64,000 bases of DNA from Bradyrhizobium sp. WBAH42 (lineage in GTDB: Bacteria; Pseudomonadota; Alphaproteobacteria; Rhizobiales; Xanthobacteraceae), in the NCBI RefSeq assembly GCF_024585265.1, contig NZ_CP036533.1:7635001-7699000 (forward strand), given 5' to 3'. The position numbers were made by a program, and so were the translations under genes. Each line of letters begins with the position of its first letter. The first letter of the stretch is position 1. Positions 35,926 to 46,399 of this stretch are shown one piece after another. The notes beneath the pieces were generated by a model, which did not search any database, was not told the origin of the DNA, and saw only the letters and a program-made list of their open reading frames with translations.

Positions 35926-36837
35926 CACTTCCTCCACTATTAAAGAGAGGATAACCTAACACATCTATCTAGGCGGGAAAAGGTCTCGACTTGATCATGG
36001 GGCGGGAGATCTCAGCGTATCGGCGCATTTTAGCGCCGATCTCACACTGACGTGCTGTTCGCACATTTGCCTCGGGCGGGCTGCCCCAGGTTTTGCTGTT
36101 CGACCTTGTCGCGAAGGCGTTTGGCTTCGGCGACTAATCGGGACGGCGCTCCGTCCTGCGCGGTTGCTCCGATTTGCCCCGCCTCCCGCGTTCCCCGACC
36201 GAAACGGTTTCTGCAGCGTTTCGGTGCAAGGCTTCAGCCTCCATTTTACAGTGTCCGAGCCTTCCAGAGGCCGGACACCGCATCAGGTTTGAAGCCTCAC
36301 CGGCGCTCAACTTGCCGACCTGCGGACCTTACCTGCACCTGCTCGCGTCCGCATTTCAGAGCCTCCTCGCACCCTCCTCTTTCTCAGGTTACCCCACAGG
36401 ACCCCCCAATTCGGGAACTACTATCCAAGCGATGGAAAGATTGCCGCCTCCAGCTTCGCCGCCTTGGGGTGCCTCGGCCAAGATCACCAGATGGGCGGCA
36501 GACTGCCGAGCCGAGCCGCCTCAATCGGTCTCCCTGGGCTCGAAACGACAGTGAGAGGTCGCAAAAAGGCTGGCTAGCTTGGGAGTGTGTATTCGATTGG
36601 ATGTTGGCTTCCGCGCAGCCCTCGTCCAACTCGTGGTGACAGCTCTCACTGATTGAGTAGATCGGGTCGGAAAGTCAATGCGATCCTTACTGCCCGACAT
36701 GGTAGGGCTAGGCCAGCCGCGCTTTGAGATAGTCTGGTTGGGCGGCCCGTCGCAGCCAAACGCTCACGGCAGCTCGAAACGGTGAATCGTGACCCTAGAT
36801 CTGTAACCTCTCGGGAGCAAAATCTGCGGAGATGATC
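35926..36837. other. Region without a supported gene upstream of the P450
   Basis: No supported gene is seen in about 900 bases. Long frames on both strands in 36050-36640 have Ser/Arg/Pro-rich translations typical of shadow frames. No nod box, tts box or clear sigma-54 site was found upstream of the P450 gene. Confidence 0.5.
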
Positions 36838-38073
36838 ATGAGCAGGCGATCAGAAGATCATGAAGCAGATGACATTATCCCGCTGAGCGAGTTGGATGTA
36901 AGCGAAGGCAGGCGCTTTCAAGACGACAGCATATGGGGTTTCTTTGACCGGCTGCGAAGAGAAGATCCCGTTCACTACTGCAAAGACAGCCCTCATGGCC
37001 CATATTGGTCCGTGACGAAGTATCGGGACATCGTAGCGGTAGACACAAACCACAAAGCATTCTCATCAGAGCAAGGTGTCACTATTGTCGACGTGCCTGA
37101 TAAGCACTGGACCCAGAGTTTCATCAAGATGGGGCCTCCCAAGCACACCGAGCAGCGCAATACCGTGAGCCCGATCGTCGGACCGGAAAGCCTGACGAAG
37201 CTCGAAACCTTGATACGCTCTCGGGTCAGGGCGATTCTCGATGGCTTGCCGCGCAATGAAGCCTTCAATTGGGTAGACATGGTCTCGATAGAGTTGACGA
37301 CGCAAATGCTCGCTACGCTCTTCGACTTCCCATTTGAGGACCGGCGACTACTGACCTATTGGTCAGACGTAGCTGTTACGACTCCAAAAGCAGGCCATGC
37401 GATCGACAGCTGGGACCAGCGAAGCACAATCTTATCAGAATGTCTGGACTATTTCACAGGGCTTTGGAACGAGCGCATTAATGCCGAGCCGCGCCTCGAC
37501 CTGATTTCCTTGATGGCGCATTCGCCCGCCACACGCCATATGAAGCCGAGTGAGTTTCTCGGGAATCTGATTCTGTTGATCGTTGGGGGAAATGATACAA
37601 CGCGCAACTCGATTACCGGTGGCCTCCTGTTCATGAGCCAGTACCCCTCCGAACTGCGAAAACTAGCCGACAACCCCAAGCTGGTCTCGAGCGCCGTGTC
37701 CGAGATTATCCGATACCAGACACCGATCGCGCATATGCGCCGCACTGCCGCGGTCGACAGCATCGTAGGCGGAAAACAGATCCGGAAAGGCGACAAGGTC
37801 GTCATGTGGTACATCTCCGGCAACAGAGACGAAGAGATCATTGAGAACGCCAACCGTTTCATGATCGACCGGAAGAATGTACGGCAGCACCTCTCGTTCG
37901 GATTCGGAATCCATCGCTGTCTTGGTCGACACCTTGCGGAACTGCAGTTGAGAGTCCTCTGGGAAGAGATTTTGGATGCGAGACTGGAGATCGTGATCGT
38001 CGACGAACCCGAGCGAATTGCATCTAGCTTTGTGCACGGCTATTCGGCTCTCCCCGTGCGGATTGAAGCGTAG
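36838..38073 (+). CDS. Cytochrome P450 (CYP153-like)
   Basis: A 411-residue soluble bacterial P450. The heme-binding loop FGFGIHRCLGRH has the ligand Cys361, the I-helix oxygen-binding motif is IVGGNDTTRN, and the K-helix ExxR is in SEIIRYQ. VVMWYISGNRDEEII and AELQLRVLWEEILD resemble the CYP153 alkane/fatty-acid omega-hydroxylases. No ferredoxin or reductase gene lies adjacent. CGGAG precedes the second Met at good distance, so 36838 is preferred over 36832. It may act on an isoprenoid or lipid in symbiosis; substrate is unknown. Confidence 0.88.
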   Translation: MSRRSEDHEADDIIPLSELDVSEGRRFQDDSIWGFFDRLRREDPVHYCKDSPHGPYWSVTKYRDIVAVDTNHKAFSSEQGVTIVDVPDKHWTQSFIKMGPPKHTEQRNTVSPIVGPESLTKLETLIRSRVRAILDGLPRNEAFNWVDMVSIELTTQMLATLFDFPFEDRRLLTYWSDVAVTTPKAGHAIDSWDQRSTILSECLDYFTGLWNERINAEPRLDLISLMAHSPATRHMKPSEFLGNLILLIVGGNDTTRNSITGGLLFMSQYPSELRKLADNPKLVSSAVSEIIRYQTPIAHMRRTAAVDSIVGGKQIRKGDKVVMWYISGNRDEEIIENANRFMIDRKNVRQHLSFGFGIHRCLGRHLAELQLRVLWEEILDARLEIVIVDEPERIASSFVHGYSALPVRIEA

Positions 38074-38090
38074 GCCCTGGTCGCGCCAGT

Positions 38091-38116
38091 CCCCGGCCGC
38101 CGGTGCGCGGTCGGGG
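38091..38116 (+). terminator. Hairpin after the P450 gene
   Basis: CCCCGGCCGC and GCGCGGTCGGGG can pair as an interrupted stem 18 bases after the P450 stop. There is no T run, so termination strength is uncertain. Confidence 0.4.
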
Positions 38117-38454
38117 TGGATTGATCTGAACTATCTTGTTCAAGCTGTGCAGATGGCTCGATCAACGCGAAGCATTTGCAATAGGCTACTCATCGACCGG
38201 GCAGACGCTTGAAGACCCCCTGAGAAGCGACATGTCAGGCGCACGTCTCGACTTGCAAACGCCTGAGATGCCGAAAAGGCCTGAACGGCAACTCCGATGC
38301 CGCGTCTCCGGGTTGACTTGGATAGCCGGAACCGTGGACGCCGGCATCGTTCCTGCCGGTTAAAAGGCCGCGAACGATCTGAAACATTTAGTAGACCGGC
38401 TTAAGAACCGCGCCAGCAATTTCGAAGCCGGTCATGGTTTGAGCCTCGTGATGG
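38117..38454. other. Region without a supported gene
   Basis: A 75-codon frame (38136-38363) starting MFKLCRWLDQREAFAIGYSS was examined. No family is recognised and no ribosome site precedes it, so it is not called a gene. The interval sits between the P450 and a recombinase and may be remnant DNA. Confidence 0.35.
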
Positions 38455-39000
38455 TCACCGGTTGACGTTGTAGCTGCGGCCGATCTCGGCCAGGGCCTCG
38501 CCAGCTTCTCGGCGGACCAAGGCCTCGCGCTTCTGTTCCGGCGTGAGCTTCGGCGGGCGGCCCATGTGCTGGCCTCGGGCGGTCGCCCTGGCTCTGCCTT
38601 CCGCCGTTCGGGTGCGGATCAGGTCGCGCTCCGCGTCGGCCATGCCCGCCATGACGGCCAGCATCATGCGGCCGGTGCTGGTGCCTGTATCGGCCCAAGG
38701 CTCCGCGATAGAGGGGAACACGGCGCCGCTATCGTTGATGAGCTGAACAATTGCAAACAGATCGAAGAGAGACCGCACCAAGCGGTCGATGCGAGTGACC
38801 GTCACCGCGTCGCCAGGCTCCAACTTGGCAAGCATGCGCTGCAGCTCTTTGCGATCGACGTGGGCACCACCGGCTGTGTCCTTGAAAATCGGATCGCACC
38901 CCGCTGCCTTCAACTGGGCCAGCTGGCCGTCGAGGGTCTGCCCTGTGGTGCTGACACGGGCGTATCCAACGAGACGATTTTGGGCGCTACCTTCGTTCAT
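38455..39000 (-). CDS. Serine recombinase (resolvase family)
   Basis: A 181-residue resolvase/invertase-type recombinase. The catalytic Ser is in GYARVSTTGQTLDGQL, with VTVTRIDRLVRSLFDLF and MMLAVMAGMADAERDLIRTR typical of the catalytic domain and GRPPKLTPEQKREALVRREAG leading to a C-terminal HTH that ends early, at SYNVNR. The upstream in-frame extension to 39108 lacks homology. Such genes usually accompany Tn3-like transposons or act in DNA inversion. Confidence 0.88.
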   Translation of the reverse strand: MNEGSAQNRLVGYARVSTTGQTLDGQLAQLKAAGCDPIFKDTAGGAHVDRKELQRMLAKLEPGDAVTVTRIDRLVRSLFDLFAIVQLINDSGAVFPSIAEPWADTGTSTGRMMLAVMAGMADAERDLIRTRTAEGRARATARGQHMGRPPKLTPEQKREALVRREAGEALAEIGRSYNVNR

Positions 39001-39216
39001 ATCTTTTGTGCATTGTAACTGGCGCACGGGTCGCGCCGTCTCCGAATGGCTCGAAGTCGAGTGAGATTGACGGCCTGCTGGCGATTTCCTGCTGAACGCA
39101 TCGAGCAAGGGCTATTACGTCTGCCTCGTGCGGCAGCTCTCGTGCGCGCAGAGCAATGAGGTCGCGGCGGCGATCATGTCAGCGTGCCGCAGTCCAATCC
39201 GCGTTGATTCCCGCGC

Positions 39217-40500
39217 TCAAGCGGCGTTCAGCGCCTGCGCGAGATCGGCGATCAGGTCCGACGGGTTCTCGATGCCGATCGAGAGCCGGATCGTGGAATC
39301 GAGCACGCCGATTTTTTGGCGGATGTCGGCGGGAACGCCGGAATGGGTCATGGTCGCGGGCAGGCTTGCGAGCGATTCCGTGCCGCCGAGGCTGACCGCC
39401 AGCTTGAGAATCTGCAGGGCGTTGAGGAATTTCACCGCCGCCTCCTTGCCGCCGACGATGTCGAACGAGAAAGTCGACCCGGCGCCGAGGCATTGCCGCG
39501 CGAACACGCGCCCCGAGAGCGAGCCCTGCTCGTGATGACCGAGGTAGTGCACCTTGGCGACCTTCGGGTGATCGCGCAGGAAGTCCGCCACGAGCCGCGC
39601 ATTCGCATCGGCTTTCTCCATCCGCAGGCTGAGCGTCTCGAGCGAGCGGTTGATCATCCAGCAGGAATGCGGATCGAGCTGGGTGCCTATGGCGCCGCGC
39701 AGCGCCTTGATGCCCTTCATGATCGCTTTCGATCCGAGCGCGGCGCCCGCGATCAGGTCGGAATGGCCGCCGACATATTTCGTCAGCGAATACAGCGAAA
39801 CATCCGCGCCATGCTCGATCGGCCGCTGAAACACCGGCCCGAGCAGCGTGTTGTCGCAGGCGATTATCGGCGTGTGTCCCTGCGCCTTGCCGATGGCATC
39901 GGCAATGCGGCGAATCATGGCGATGTCGACGAGGCCGTTGGTCGGATTGGCGGGCGTCTCGATCAGGATCATCGAAACCCGCCCCTTGCGCATGGCCTCT
40001 TCCGAGGCCTGCTTGACCGCCGTCTCGTCGATGCCGTCGGCAAAGCCGACGGCGCCAATCGACAGACGCGCGAGCGTGTTCGTCAGCAGGGTCTCCGTCC
40101 CGCCATAGAGCGGCTGCGAGTGCAGGATGATATCGCCGGGGCGAACGAAGGCCAGGATCGTGGTTGCGATGGCCGCCATGCCGGATGAGAACAGCGCGCA
40201 ACTCTCCGTGCGCTCGTAGATCGCGAGCCTGTCCTCGACGATCTCGCTGTTGGGATGATTGAAGCGCGAATAGACCAGGCCCGCGCCCATGCCTTCCGGC
40301 GGCTCGCGCCGGCCGGCCACGTAATCGAAGAAATCCTGCCCGTCCTCGGCAGTCTTGAACACGAAGGTGGAGGTCAGGAACACCGGCGTCTTGATGGCGC
40401 CCTCCGACAATTGCGGATCATAGCCATAGGTCAGCATCAGGGTTTCCGGATGCAGCATATGATTGCCGATGTGAGTCTTCGACGGGAACGGTTTTACCAT
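39217..40500 (-). CDS. Cystathionine gamma-synthase/lyase-family PLP enzyme
   Basis: A 427-residue Cys/Met metabolism enzyme. PLP-binding Lys241 is in [32 protein letters not shown] and [10 protein letters not shown] are family hallmarks, as is [18 protein letters not shown] near the C-terminus. Members make or cleave cystathionine or release methanethiol from methionine. Clean codon usage and complete length make it look like a chromosomal gene carried in or flanking the accessory DNA. Exact reaction cannot be decided. Confidence 0.9.
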   Translation of the reverse strand: MVKPFPSKTHIGNHMLHPETLMLTYGYDPQLSEGAIKTPVFLTSTFVFKTAEDGQDFFDYVAGRREPPEGMGAGLVYSRFNHPNSEIVEDRLAIYERTESCALFSSGMAAIATTILAFVRPGDIILHSQPLYGGTETLLTNTLARLSIGAVGFADGIDETAVKQASEEAMRKGRVSMILIETPANPTNGLVDIAMIRRIADAIGKAQGHTPIIACDNTLLGPVFQRPIEHGADVSLYSLTKYVGGHSDLIAGAALGSKAIMKGIKALRGAIGTQLDPHSCWMINRSLETLSLRMEKADANARLVADFLRDHPKVAKVHYLGHHEQGSLSGRVFARQCLGAGSTFSFDIVGGKEAAVKFLNALQILKLAVSLGGTESLASLPATMTHSGVPADIRQKIGVLDSTIRLSIGIENPSDLIADLAQALNAA

Positions 40501-40768
40501 GGCTGCCTGGCTGTTCTGATGCTTACCGCGCGTTGCGCGCCTATCTGTGGTAAACGGCGGTGGTCACGAAATTGACCCCGGCCTTTTTGGAATCCTTGTT
40601 TTCCGGCGGTTTTCGCGCAGTTGTGGCATCGGGAAGAGCGTTCCACTCTCACCGCTACTTGCACGAATGTTAGCCGCTCACCTGACCAATGCGGTCTCTA
40701 AGCCGGCGCTCCGCAGTACAGCGCTACGTCTCATGCGAATTTTCAGCCTCCTGCAGTCAAAGGCTGCT

Positions 40769-41014
40769 TCACAGCCTGAGGCGGTAATCATTGAGTACCC
40801 TATCCCTTAGAGCGCCCTTGATCTCGCGGGCAATTTCCTTACGGACCTCGGCACCTAATTCTCGCTTGGCATCCTCGACCGCGCAAAATCTGTCATGCCT
40901 CAAAACGATGCATTCCATACTCCCTTGCCAGGACTGAGTAGACCCAATCCACGTACGATACGTTGTAACCTCTGAAGCATTTACCTGTCGGTAAGCTGAC
41001 GAAGAAGCTATCAC
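40769..41014 (-). pseudogene. nopM paralogue remnant (C-terminus only)
   Basis: The frame ends ELGAEVRKEIAREIKGALRD and RVLNDYRLRL. The full NopM at 47172-49268 ends IIGPQIVNEIAREIKIEVMH and RVLRAHGIEL, so the two match along the last 35 residues. The leucine-rich repeats and catalytic part are missing. A tts-box-like motif sits at the start of the fragment, so an internal deletion may have joined promoter to gene end. Confidence 0.7.
40975..41003 (-). promoter_or_regulatory. tts-box-like element of nopM remnant
   Basis: On the minus strand the sequence reads CGTCAGCTTACCGACAGG, close to the TtsI-binding tts box GTCAGCTT-N-TCGAAAGCT. The right half is weaker. It lies just upstream of the nopM C-terminal remnant. 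Confidence 0.5.
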
Positions 41015-41449
41015 GAGTCGCGACTCAGAATTGGAAAGGCGGTGATGGTTGCGCCTGCCTGAAGCTGCGCGACCATTTCGGCGCGATCACCATAAGACAG
41101 GGACGTATCCGCGTGGAGGCGCCTGATCTTTTCCTCGCCGTGCCACCGCCCCCTTGGTCTGCGCGGCCGCCCCCTGTCGCTCCCTGAACTGTTAGACTGC
41201 CCGCGCCGCACACATCGCGCGCGGCCTCTCGGCGAGGTCTCAACGCTTCAAGTTCAGGCTGATGAGGTATCCCAGCAGATTGTCACCGTAATAGTTGCGC
41301 GTCGGGCAATCGGTGCCGGTCTCGACGGCGCGATAGCGGTGCGGCCGTCGGCAAATTAACCCTTGAAAAGACCCTTTGCAGGATTACCGAAATGGCGCGG
41401 TCGACCTAACGAAGTTGCAGCCGCCTCTCGGGAACATCCTTCTCCGCAG
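41015..41449. other. Remnant region without an assignable gene
   Basis: Minus-strand frames contain coding-like scraps (EEKIRRLHADTSLSYGDRAE; DCPTRNYYGDNLLGYLISLN near 41250-41300) but none can be assigned to a family or extended. The region is probably decayed DNA. Confidence 0.35.
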
Positions 41450-42440
41450 TCACATGGCGTGCTCGCAGTTCAGCGAGCCGTTTCCATGCGTTCGGCGGGC
41501 CGCAGGGCAGCCTCGTTCACCACGATCGGGCGATCTCTTCAGCAAGCCGGCCGACTTCGTCGTTGATGGCGTCCATCTGGACGCCGAGCTCGATCTCCTC
41601 CCTCTGCAACCGGGCACCTCACTCCTCCAGCCAGGTGGGGCCTCGGGTACATCCGCAAGCGGAGCGAGGCGCTCGCGGATGCCGCGCAGTGCCACAAGCC
41701 GTGGCATTGCGACGAGATGGCGCCGGATCTCGTCAATGCGTCACGAGTGCGGGTGCGTTGGGAGACGGCCTCATCGTAATGCGCCTTGGACCGATCCCTA
41801 GCTTCAACGAGCCGCCCGTGATCCGAGGCCGGAGGGTCGAATTTCTCCCGCTCTGCCTTCAGCTCCACGAGCCGCGTCTTGAGGTCAACGAGCGCGCCGC
41901 TGCGTGCCCGCAATCTGTAGAAGCCATCTGCCTCGCTCCTGAGATCGATGGGCCTTTGGCTGAGATGAGCAAGTCCTGCGCTCGCAGAAAACAGCAATTG
42001 TCCGAGATCGCCCTTACTTGCTAGAATGCTTTCGCCACCCTTCTCGAGCGTCTCGTCGTCGAGCGAGAACATGGTGCGATAGGCGTCACGGTCGATGCCC
42101 CTGATTCGCCGCGAATTGCGCTTTCCGGGATAGGGCGATCATCGGCGTCAAGCAGGCTGTTGTGCGGAAGTTTGATTCGCGCGAAGTCCCGCTTTTCGGC
42201 ACCGAACTCCAGTGTTCCGCCAATCCGCATGGTGGAAAAGGGATGGAAAAAAGCGAACGGACTCTGCGTCGCAATTCCGAACAACAAATCGAGAGACGCA
42301 GTGAAGGCGGTCGATTTGCCAGCCTCGTTCGGTTCGTAGATGACATGTAGGTCCGGCTGATCGGTGGGCCGCTCGCCGAAATCGATACTGTGGTCGGCGA
42401 ATTTCCCGTACCGGGTAAGGTCGAGGCTGCGCAGGCGCAT
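41450..42440 (-). pseudogene. YhaN-like SMC/AAA ATPase, decayed
   Basis: The start is intact: MRLRSLDLTRYGKFADHSID and the Walker A YEPNEAGKST of the YhaN/SbcC-type AAA_27 domain. Near 42060-42080 the frame shifts to one reading MFSLDDETLEKGGESILASK and LGQLLFSASAGLAHL, then coiled-coil. Further shifts and loss follow by 41700, so only a small part of the usual 1100-residue protein remains. It directly follows the YhaO-like gene, as in intact repair operons. Confidence 0.78.
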
Positions 42441-42443
42441 GTC

Positions 42444-43445
42444 TTAGCCGCCCTGTCCGTCAGGCTGAAGGCGCGCCATCACGCTTTCCGCTCCGTCACG
42501 CCCCATGCGCGTGAGCGCCTCCCGAAACGACACCTCGTCAACCCCGAAGGTGTCGCGGATTTCCGGGGGGAGCTGCGCTCTTATCTCCTCAGTCATGCCA
42601 ACGAGTTCGTTCTGAAAGGCGTCGGAGGCGAGTATGTCCTCCTCGATCACGCGGTGGAGCTCGAAAAGCGGTCCTCGGATGGCTCCTCCGACCGGTCGGT
42701 CGGACGGCAGAGGATCTCCAGCTTGTCAACCCAGCAGATCCCGATGACCGAGGCCCTGTCGTCCACCTCCGCCTTCAGCAGATCCGTGTCCCGGCGAATC
42801 CGCCAAGCGAACGGAGTTAGTCCCTCTATCCTAACGCGCGCGACGAGATGATCTGAACTAACCCCGCTGCGCTTCCTTTCTAAGGCACGCGATATGGCAG
42901 ACACTAGTTCGCGCCAGTCTTCTATTCCGTTCGCATCCACCAGAACGCGCTCGAACTGCGAGATGCTGGTGGTGCGCTCTTCGATGTGAATCGAGCGATC
43001 GTCCTCGATGGTCACAAGCGTCACGGATTTCGGGCCAGCCTCGCTGATGTCCCGGCCCTGCGGGCGTGCCCGGCATCACAATGGCCCACGCCCCTTCGAC
43101 GGCCGAACGCATGTGTACATGGCCGACCGCCCAATTGCGAAAGCCCGTGGCGGTCAGATCAGCAATGGCGCAGGGAGAATAGAGGTCGTGGCCTAGCGCA
43201 CCGCCGAGGTTGGGGTGCAACACGCCGATGTTCACCGTCCCCTCGATAGCCGGCTTGTACCTGCCAAGCAGGCTCTCCAGTGCACCGATGAATTGATGCT
43301 GAAGATTGTAGCGGGTTGCAGCGAGCCTCCTTAGAGAAGCGGTTTGGATATTCCCCGAGTTGATTACCTCAAGGTCCCTGGGGAAGACCGGCAGTAGTTT
43401 GGCATTACCTGTGGCCGAAGTTTCTCCTGATACCCTTCGGGGCAT
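42444..43445 (-). pseudogene. YhaO/SbcD-like metallophosphoesterase, decayed
   Basis: Three frames together give the C-terminal two-thirds of a DNA-repair exonuclease: NIGVLHPNLGG and FRNWAVGHVHMRS (catalytic GHVH), then SVTLVTIEDDRSIHIEERTT and VRIEGLTPFAWRIRR, then QNELVGMTEEIRAQLPPEIR. The 5' metal-binding motifs are missing and at least two frameshifts exist (near 43030 and 42650). It ends just before the YhaN-like start. Confidence 0.78.
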
Positions 43446-44128
43446 CTACCTCATATTCAGATAAGCGCTTCGCGACATGCATCTGAAGAACATCTGGATC
43501 ATTGCTGCGAAATAGTGGGAGCTCTTCTGGTAGCGGAGCAGACGTGCGGACACCCAATCCGCTGATCGGGGTGACGCTCGGTTGCTCGGTACGCTTGCTG
43601 CCACCTTCCTATGAGTGTGATTTGACCGGCCTGAGCGGCGGCCCGGCTCTGGCGAGATATAGTTTGAGGGGAGTTGCGCAACGTTGATTCTGCTCAGTTC
43701 GGACGGGCAAAATGTTGTTGCTGATCGCCTCCGGCGTCTCGCCACACCCGTGTATGGCTGGTGACTTGGTAAGCTCTTCGGTCGAAGTCTGTTTACTGGA
43801 TAGCGGGATGCGTGTTGCGAGCGCAGGTCTGCCGATCGACATACGCTGGCCATTTCTGCTTGGCCAAAAATCGGCCGTCAGGAGGCGAGCGCCCTCCTGG
43901 CTGCTCTATAGCGTTTGGGATGACTTGGCCCAGCTCGCGTGCACAGAGCCAAGGCGTTCGGGCTGGGACTATCCCGTGGGTAGGGCAGGTCGGGCGCCGG
44001 TCACGTCTCAGCTGATCACACCGGCACTGATGCGCTAGTTCAGCAACACGACCAAGCTGCGATTGAAGTGGAACTCAAGGCGAGATCTTATTTCTTGTGC
44101 ATCCCGATGAATGCTCTTGGTCAGCTAG
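43446..44128. other. Region without an assignable gene before the effector
   Basis: Open frames of 60-130 codons exist on both strands (for example 43712-44038 on plus) but have no recognised family and no strong ribosome site. Possibly decayed effector or IS sequence. Confidence 0.35.
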
Positions 44129-44157
44129 TCGTCAGCTAGGCGGCCTATCCAGATAGG
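44129..44157 (+). promoter_or_regulatory. tts-box-like element upstream of putative effector
   Basis: TCGTCAGCTAGGCGGCCT followed by ATCCAGATAGG lies 31 bases before the ATG. It resembles the NopD box at 60797-60830 (same TCGTCAGCT and CCTATCCA halves) but is two bases shorter in the middle. TtsI control is likely but less sure than at the other sites. Confidence 0.55.
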
Positions 44158-44188
44158 CTGCGCACTCTCGACTATTCGGAGATGAAGT

Positions 44189-46399
44189 ATGAAAGGTATT
44201 GGCCGAGCTGATCTATCACAGGGTGAGGCGGCGGGAGCGGACAGCGCCGGGGAATTGAGCCGTTCGAGCCTGGGGCCTGGTCTCTTCCCTGGGGAACGCG
44301 GTCAATCCTTCGATGCCGTCCTGGAGCGGATGCGCTCTGGGCCTCAAGACAGAACTGCGGCTTCAGATGTGGCGGCGCCAACGCGCAATGAGATCAAGGC
44401 AGCAAAGCGAAATTTGGACAGCCTGCTTGAGAAGTTTGAAACTTGCCGTCGAGCGGCCACGCAACGCTGCAACTTGGAACAGGCGCAAGAGCTGATCGAT
44501 CGAGTGGTCGAAGCAGGCTCGACAGTTCTGGAGTATTACGCGAATCTGCCTGCCAATTTGGCGCGTCGTATCCTGCCCGACGATCAGGCTCGCCGGCTCC
44601 GCGACGACACGCTGGATGCGGGCAACCAATGTAACGAAGTGGCCACCCGGATTCTTTACCCACTTGAGAACAAGAGAAAGAAAGCAGAAGCCCTGCTCGA
44701 CAAGGTCAAAGACACCGCTTCGCCCGACCAGCTGAGCCGCGTCGTTGCGGGCGTCGCGAACCAGTATGTTGCCTGCATGGACTGCTGGGGAAAGAAGGCG
44801 CTGCGCTTCGAGCGGATGCAGTCAGTCTGTGCGGCTACCGCCCACTTGCCAAGCAGCACGCCTGAGATGCGCAAGGCCGAAGAGGCCCAACTCAGGCTCA
44901 ATACGGGCTGGGCGCTCAATACCGGGTGCATGTATCTGCAATCGCGGATCGCTCTAGCGCGACTCTTGATTGAGTCGCGAGCGAGCACGTTAGCACCTGA
45001 CGTGCGAGCCGCCCTCATGGACGAGAGCGGGCAGGTGCGTCTGCTCGGGACCTTTGTTGATGATGTTTTTCCGGCATTTATTTCGACGGGCGAGGCCGTT
45101 CGCGGAGGAGCGGTGCTCGACGCCGAGCACCGCGCCGTTCTGGAAGGCGTCATGGAACGGCTTTCGGAATTTGCATCCCAACTGAGGGGCATGCTTGACG
45201 CCCTGAGGGAGGCTGGAACGGAAGCTGACCTTGCTTTGCAGTTGCTGGGCGAGATCGTGGACAGTGCTTGGGTGACGGCGAACGACGTCATGCGGCTGCT
45301 GGCATTGCAGCCAAAGACGGAAGTGACGATTGAACCGCCGGCTTGGGCTGCGCTGCCAGAAAACACTGCGCTGGGGGGTGAAGGCACTCCAGTACGCAGA
45401 AAGGGCAAAGCAAGGCGCGGAGCAGCCGCGGGCGAGGGGAGTTCGACGGCCAGCCCGCCCGCTCCACTCGCCTGGCCCGATGCCGCCGGGGCCGCGACGG
45501 GCAAGGTCATCGTGCTCTCGGATCTCGGTACGAAGAAACTCGCCACGCCGGAGGAGGCAGCTGCGTCATCCGCTGCGACCGATCACCTCCAGATGTGGCA
45601 GGCTCCGCCCTCCAGGAAAGCACTGCCGGGATTACTTGAGCGATTGGACGAGCTGCTGCAGTTCGATCTGCGGGCACAGCAAAGCGCCGTCTCGCAAGCG
45701 CGCCAGATGAAGCCCGAGGACGCCGAACATGTCCTGAATCGCGTGATCAAGCGCTTGCAGACGCAGTCCTCCGAGATTGAGGCCTGTGTAGTCGCGCTGG
45801 AGGAGCCTCGCCGACGGGGCCTGCTCACGGCTGCGCAGGTGCCCGAAGTGCACGAAAAGATAGTCCGGCTTCAAAGGATGGGGTCCGAGGTTCAGGGGCA
45901 GGCAAAGTCATTGAGCGCGCGAAAGGCAGCAATCACGAGCGATTGCATGAAGACCTATGCGTTTCCATCACAGAAATACCTTGTACAGTTACGGGCAGCG
46001 GGGGAACTGGCGTCAGTGGATCCACCTCGCGCCTTGAAGGGAGAGCCAGGGACGCTGTTCGAAATCAAGCTACAGCCCATGGCGCTGAGCAATGGCGCGA
46101 CGCCAAGGCCGATGTGGGTACACATCCATACCAAGCGGCCGGTACATGCCTGGCAATTGGCAACGCTGGGCGATCGCGAATTCGCCGCTTGCCACGTGAA
46201 GTCTGACGAGCAGCGCGGCTACAATCAGCACTGGCAGAACGCTCGAGCCGCCGAGGGGCACGAGAACGTCGTGATCCACCGCGGCAAGCTCACTCCTGCG
46301 TTCTGTAGGTCCTTGTTGAGCACCGCCGCTGGCCAGCCGTGGCAGCCCCTTCCCGACCCCGAGCACGCTTCAGCTCAGATGGCTCGACTGGGGATCTAG
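44189..46399 (+). CDS. Putative type III effector, large helical protein (possibly XopP/HLK-like)
   Basis: A 736-residue soluble protein without signal peptide or membrane helix. The N-terminal 60 residues are Ser/Gly-rich (DSAGELSRSSLGPGLF), as in type III signals. Residues about 70-390 are helical. A Pro/Ala/Gly-rich linker near 400-450 (KGKARRGAAAGEGSSTAS) separates a second helical part. The C-terminal 120 residues hold a compact motif set, PMWVHIHTKRPVHAWQLATL, EFAACHVKSDEQRGYNQHWQ and NVVIHRGKLTPAFCRSLL. It recalls XopP/HLK (RipH) effectors, but I am not certain. A tts-box-like element precedes it. It is not obviously an enzyme. Confidence 0.7.
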   Translation: MKGIGRADLSQGEAAGADSAGELSRSSLGPGLFPGERGQSFDAVLERMRSGPQDRTAASDVAAPTRNEIKAAKRNLDSLLEKFETCRRAATQRCNLEQAQELIDRVVEAGSTVLEYYANLPANLARRILPDDQARRLRDDTLDAGNQCNEVATRILYPLENKRKKAEALLDKVKDTASPDQLSRVVAGVANQYVACMDCWGKKALRFERMQSVCAATAHLPSSTPEMRKAEEAQLRLNTGWALNTGCMYLQSRIALARLLIESRASTLAPDVRAALMDESGQVRLLGTFVDDVFPAFISTGEAVRGGAVLDAEHRAVLEGVMERLSEFASQLRGMLDALREAGTEADLALQLLGEIVDSAWVTANDVMRLLALQPKTEVTIEPPAWAALPENTALGGEGTPVRRKGKARRGAAAGEGSSTASPPAPLAWPDAAGAATGKVIVLSDLGTKKLATPEEAAASSAATDHLQMWQAPPSRKALPGLLERLDELLQFDLRAQQSAVSQARQMKPEDAEHVLNRVIKRLQTQSSEIEACVVALEEPRRRGLLTAAQVPEVHEKIVRLQRMGSEVQGQAKSLSARKAAITSDCMKTYAFPSQKYLVQLRAAGELASVDPPRALKGEPGTLFEIKLQPMALSNGATPRPMWVHIHTKRPVHAWQLATLGDREFAACHVKSDEQRGYNQHWQNARAAEGHENVVIHRGKLTPAFCRSLLSTAAGQPWQPLPDPEHASAQMARLGI

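Noticed and set aside
36052..36639. A 195-codon frame before the P450
   Set aside because: Ser/Arg/Pro/Cys-rich composition, no ribosome site and no family; judged non-coding.
40547..40810. An 87-codon plus-strand frame
   Set aside because: No family or start signal, and it overlaps the end of the nopM remnant on the other strand.
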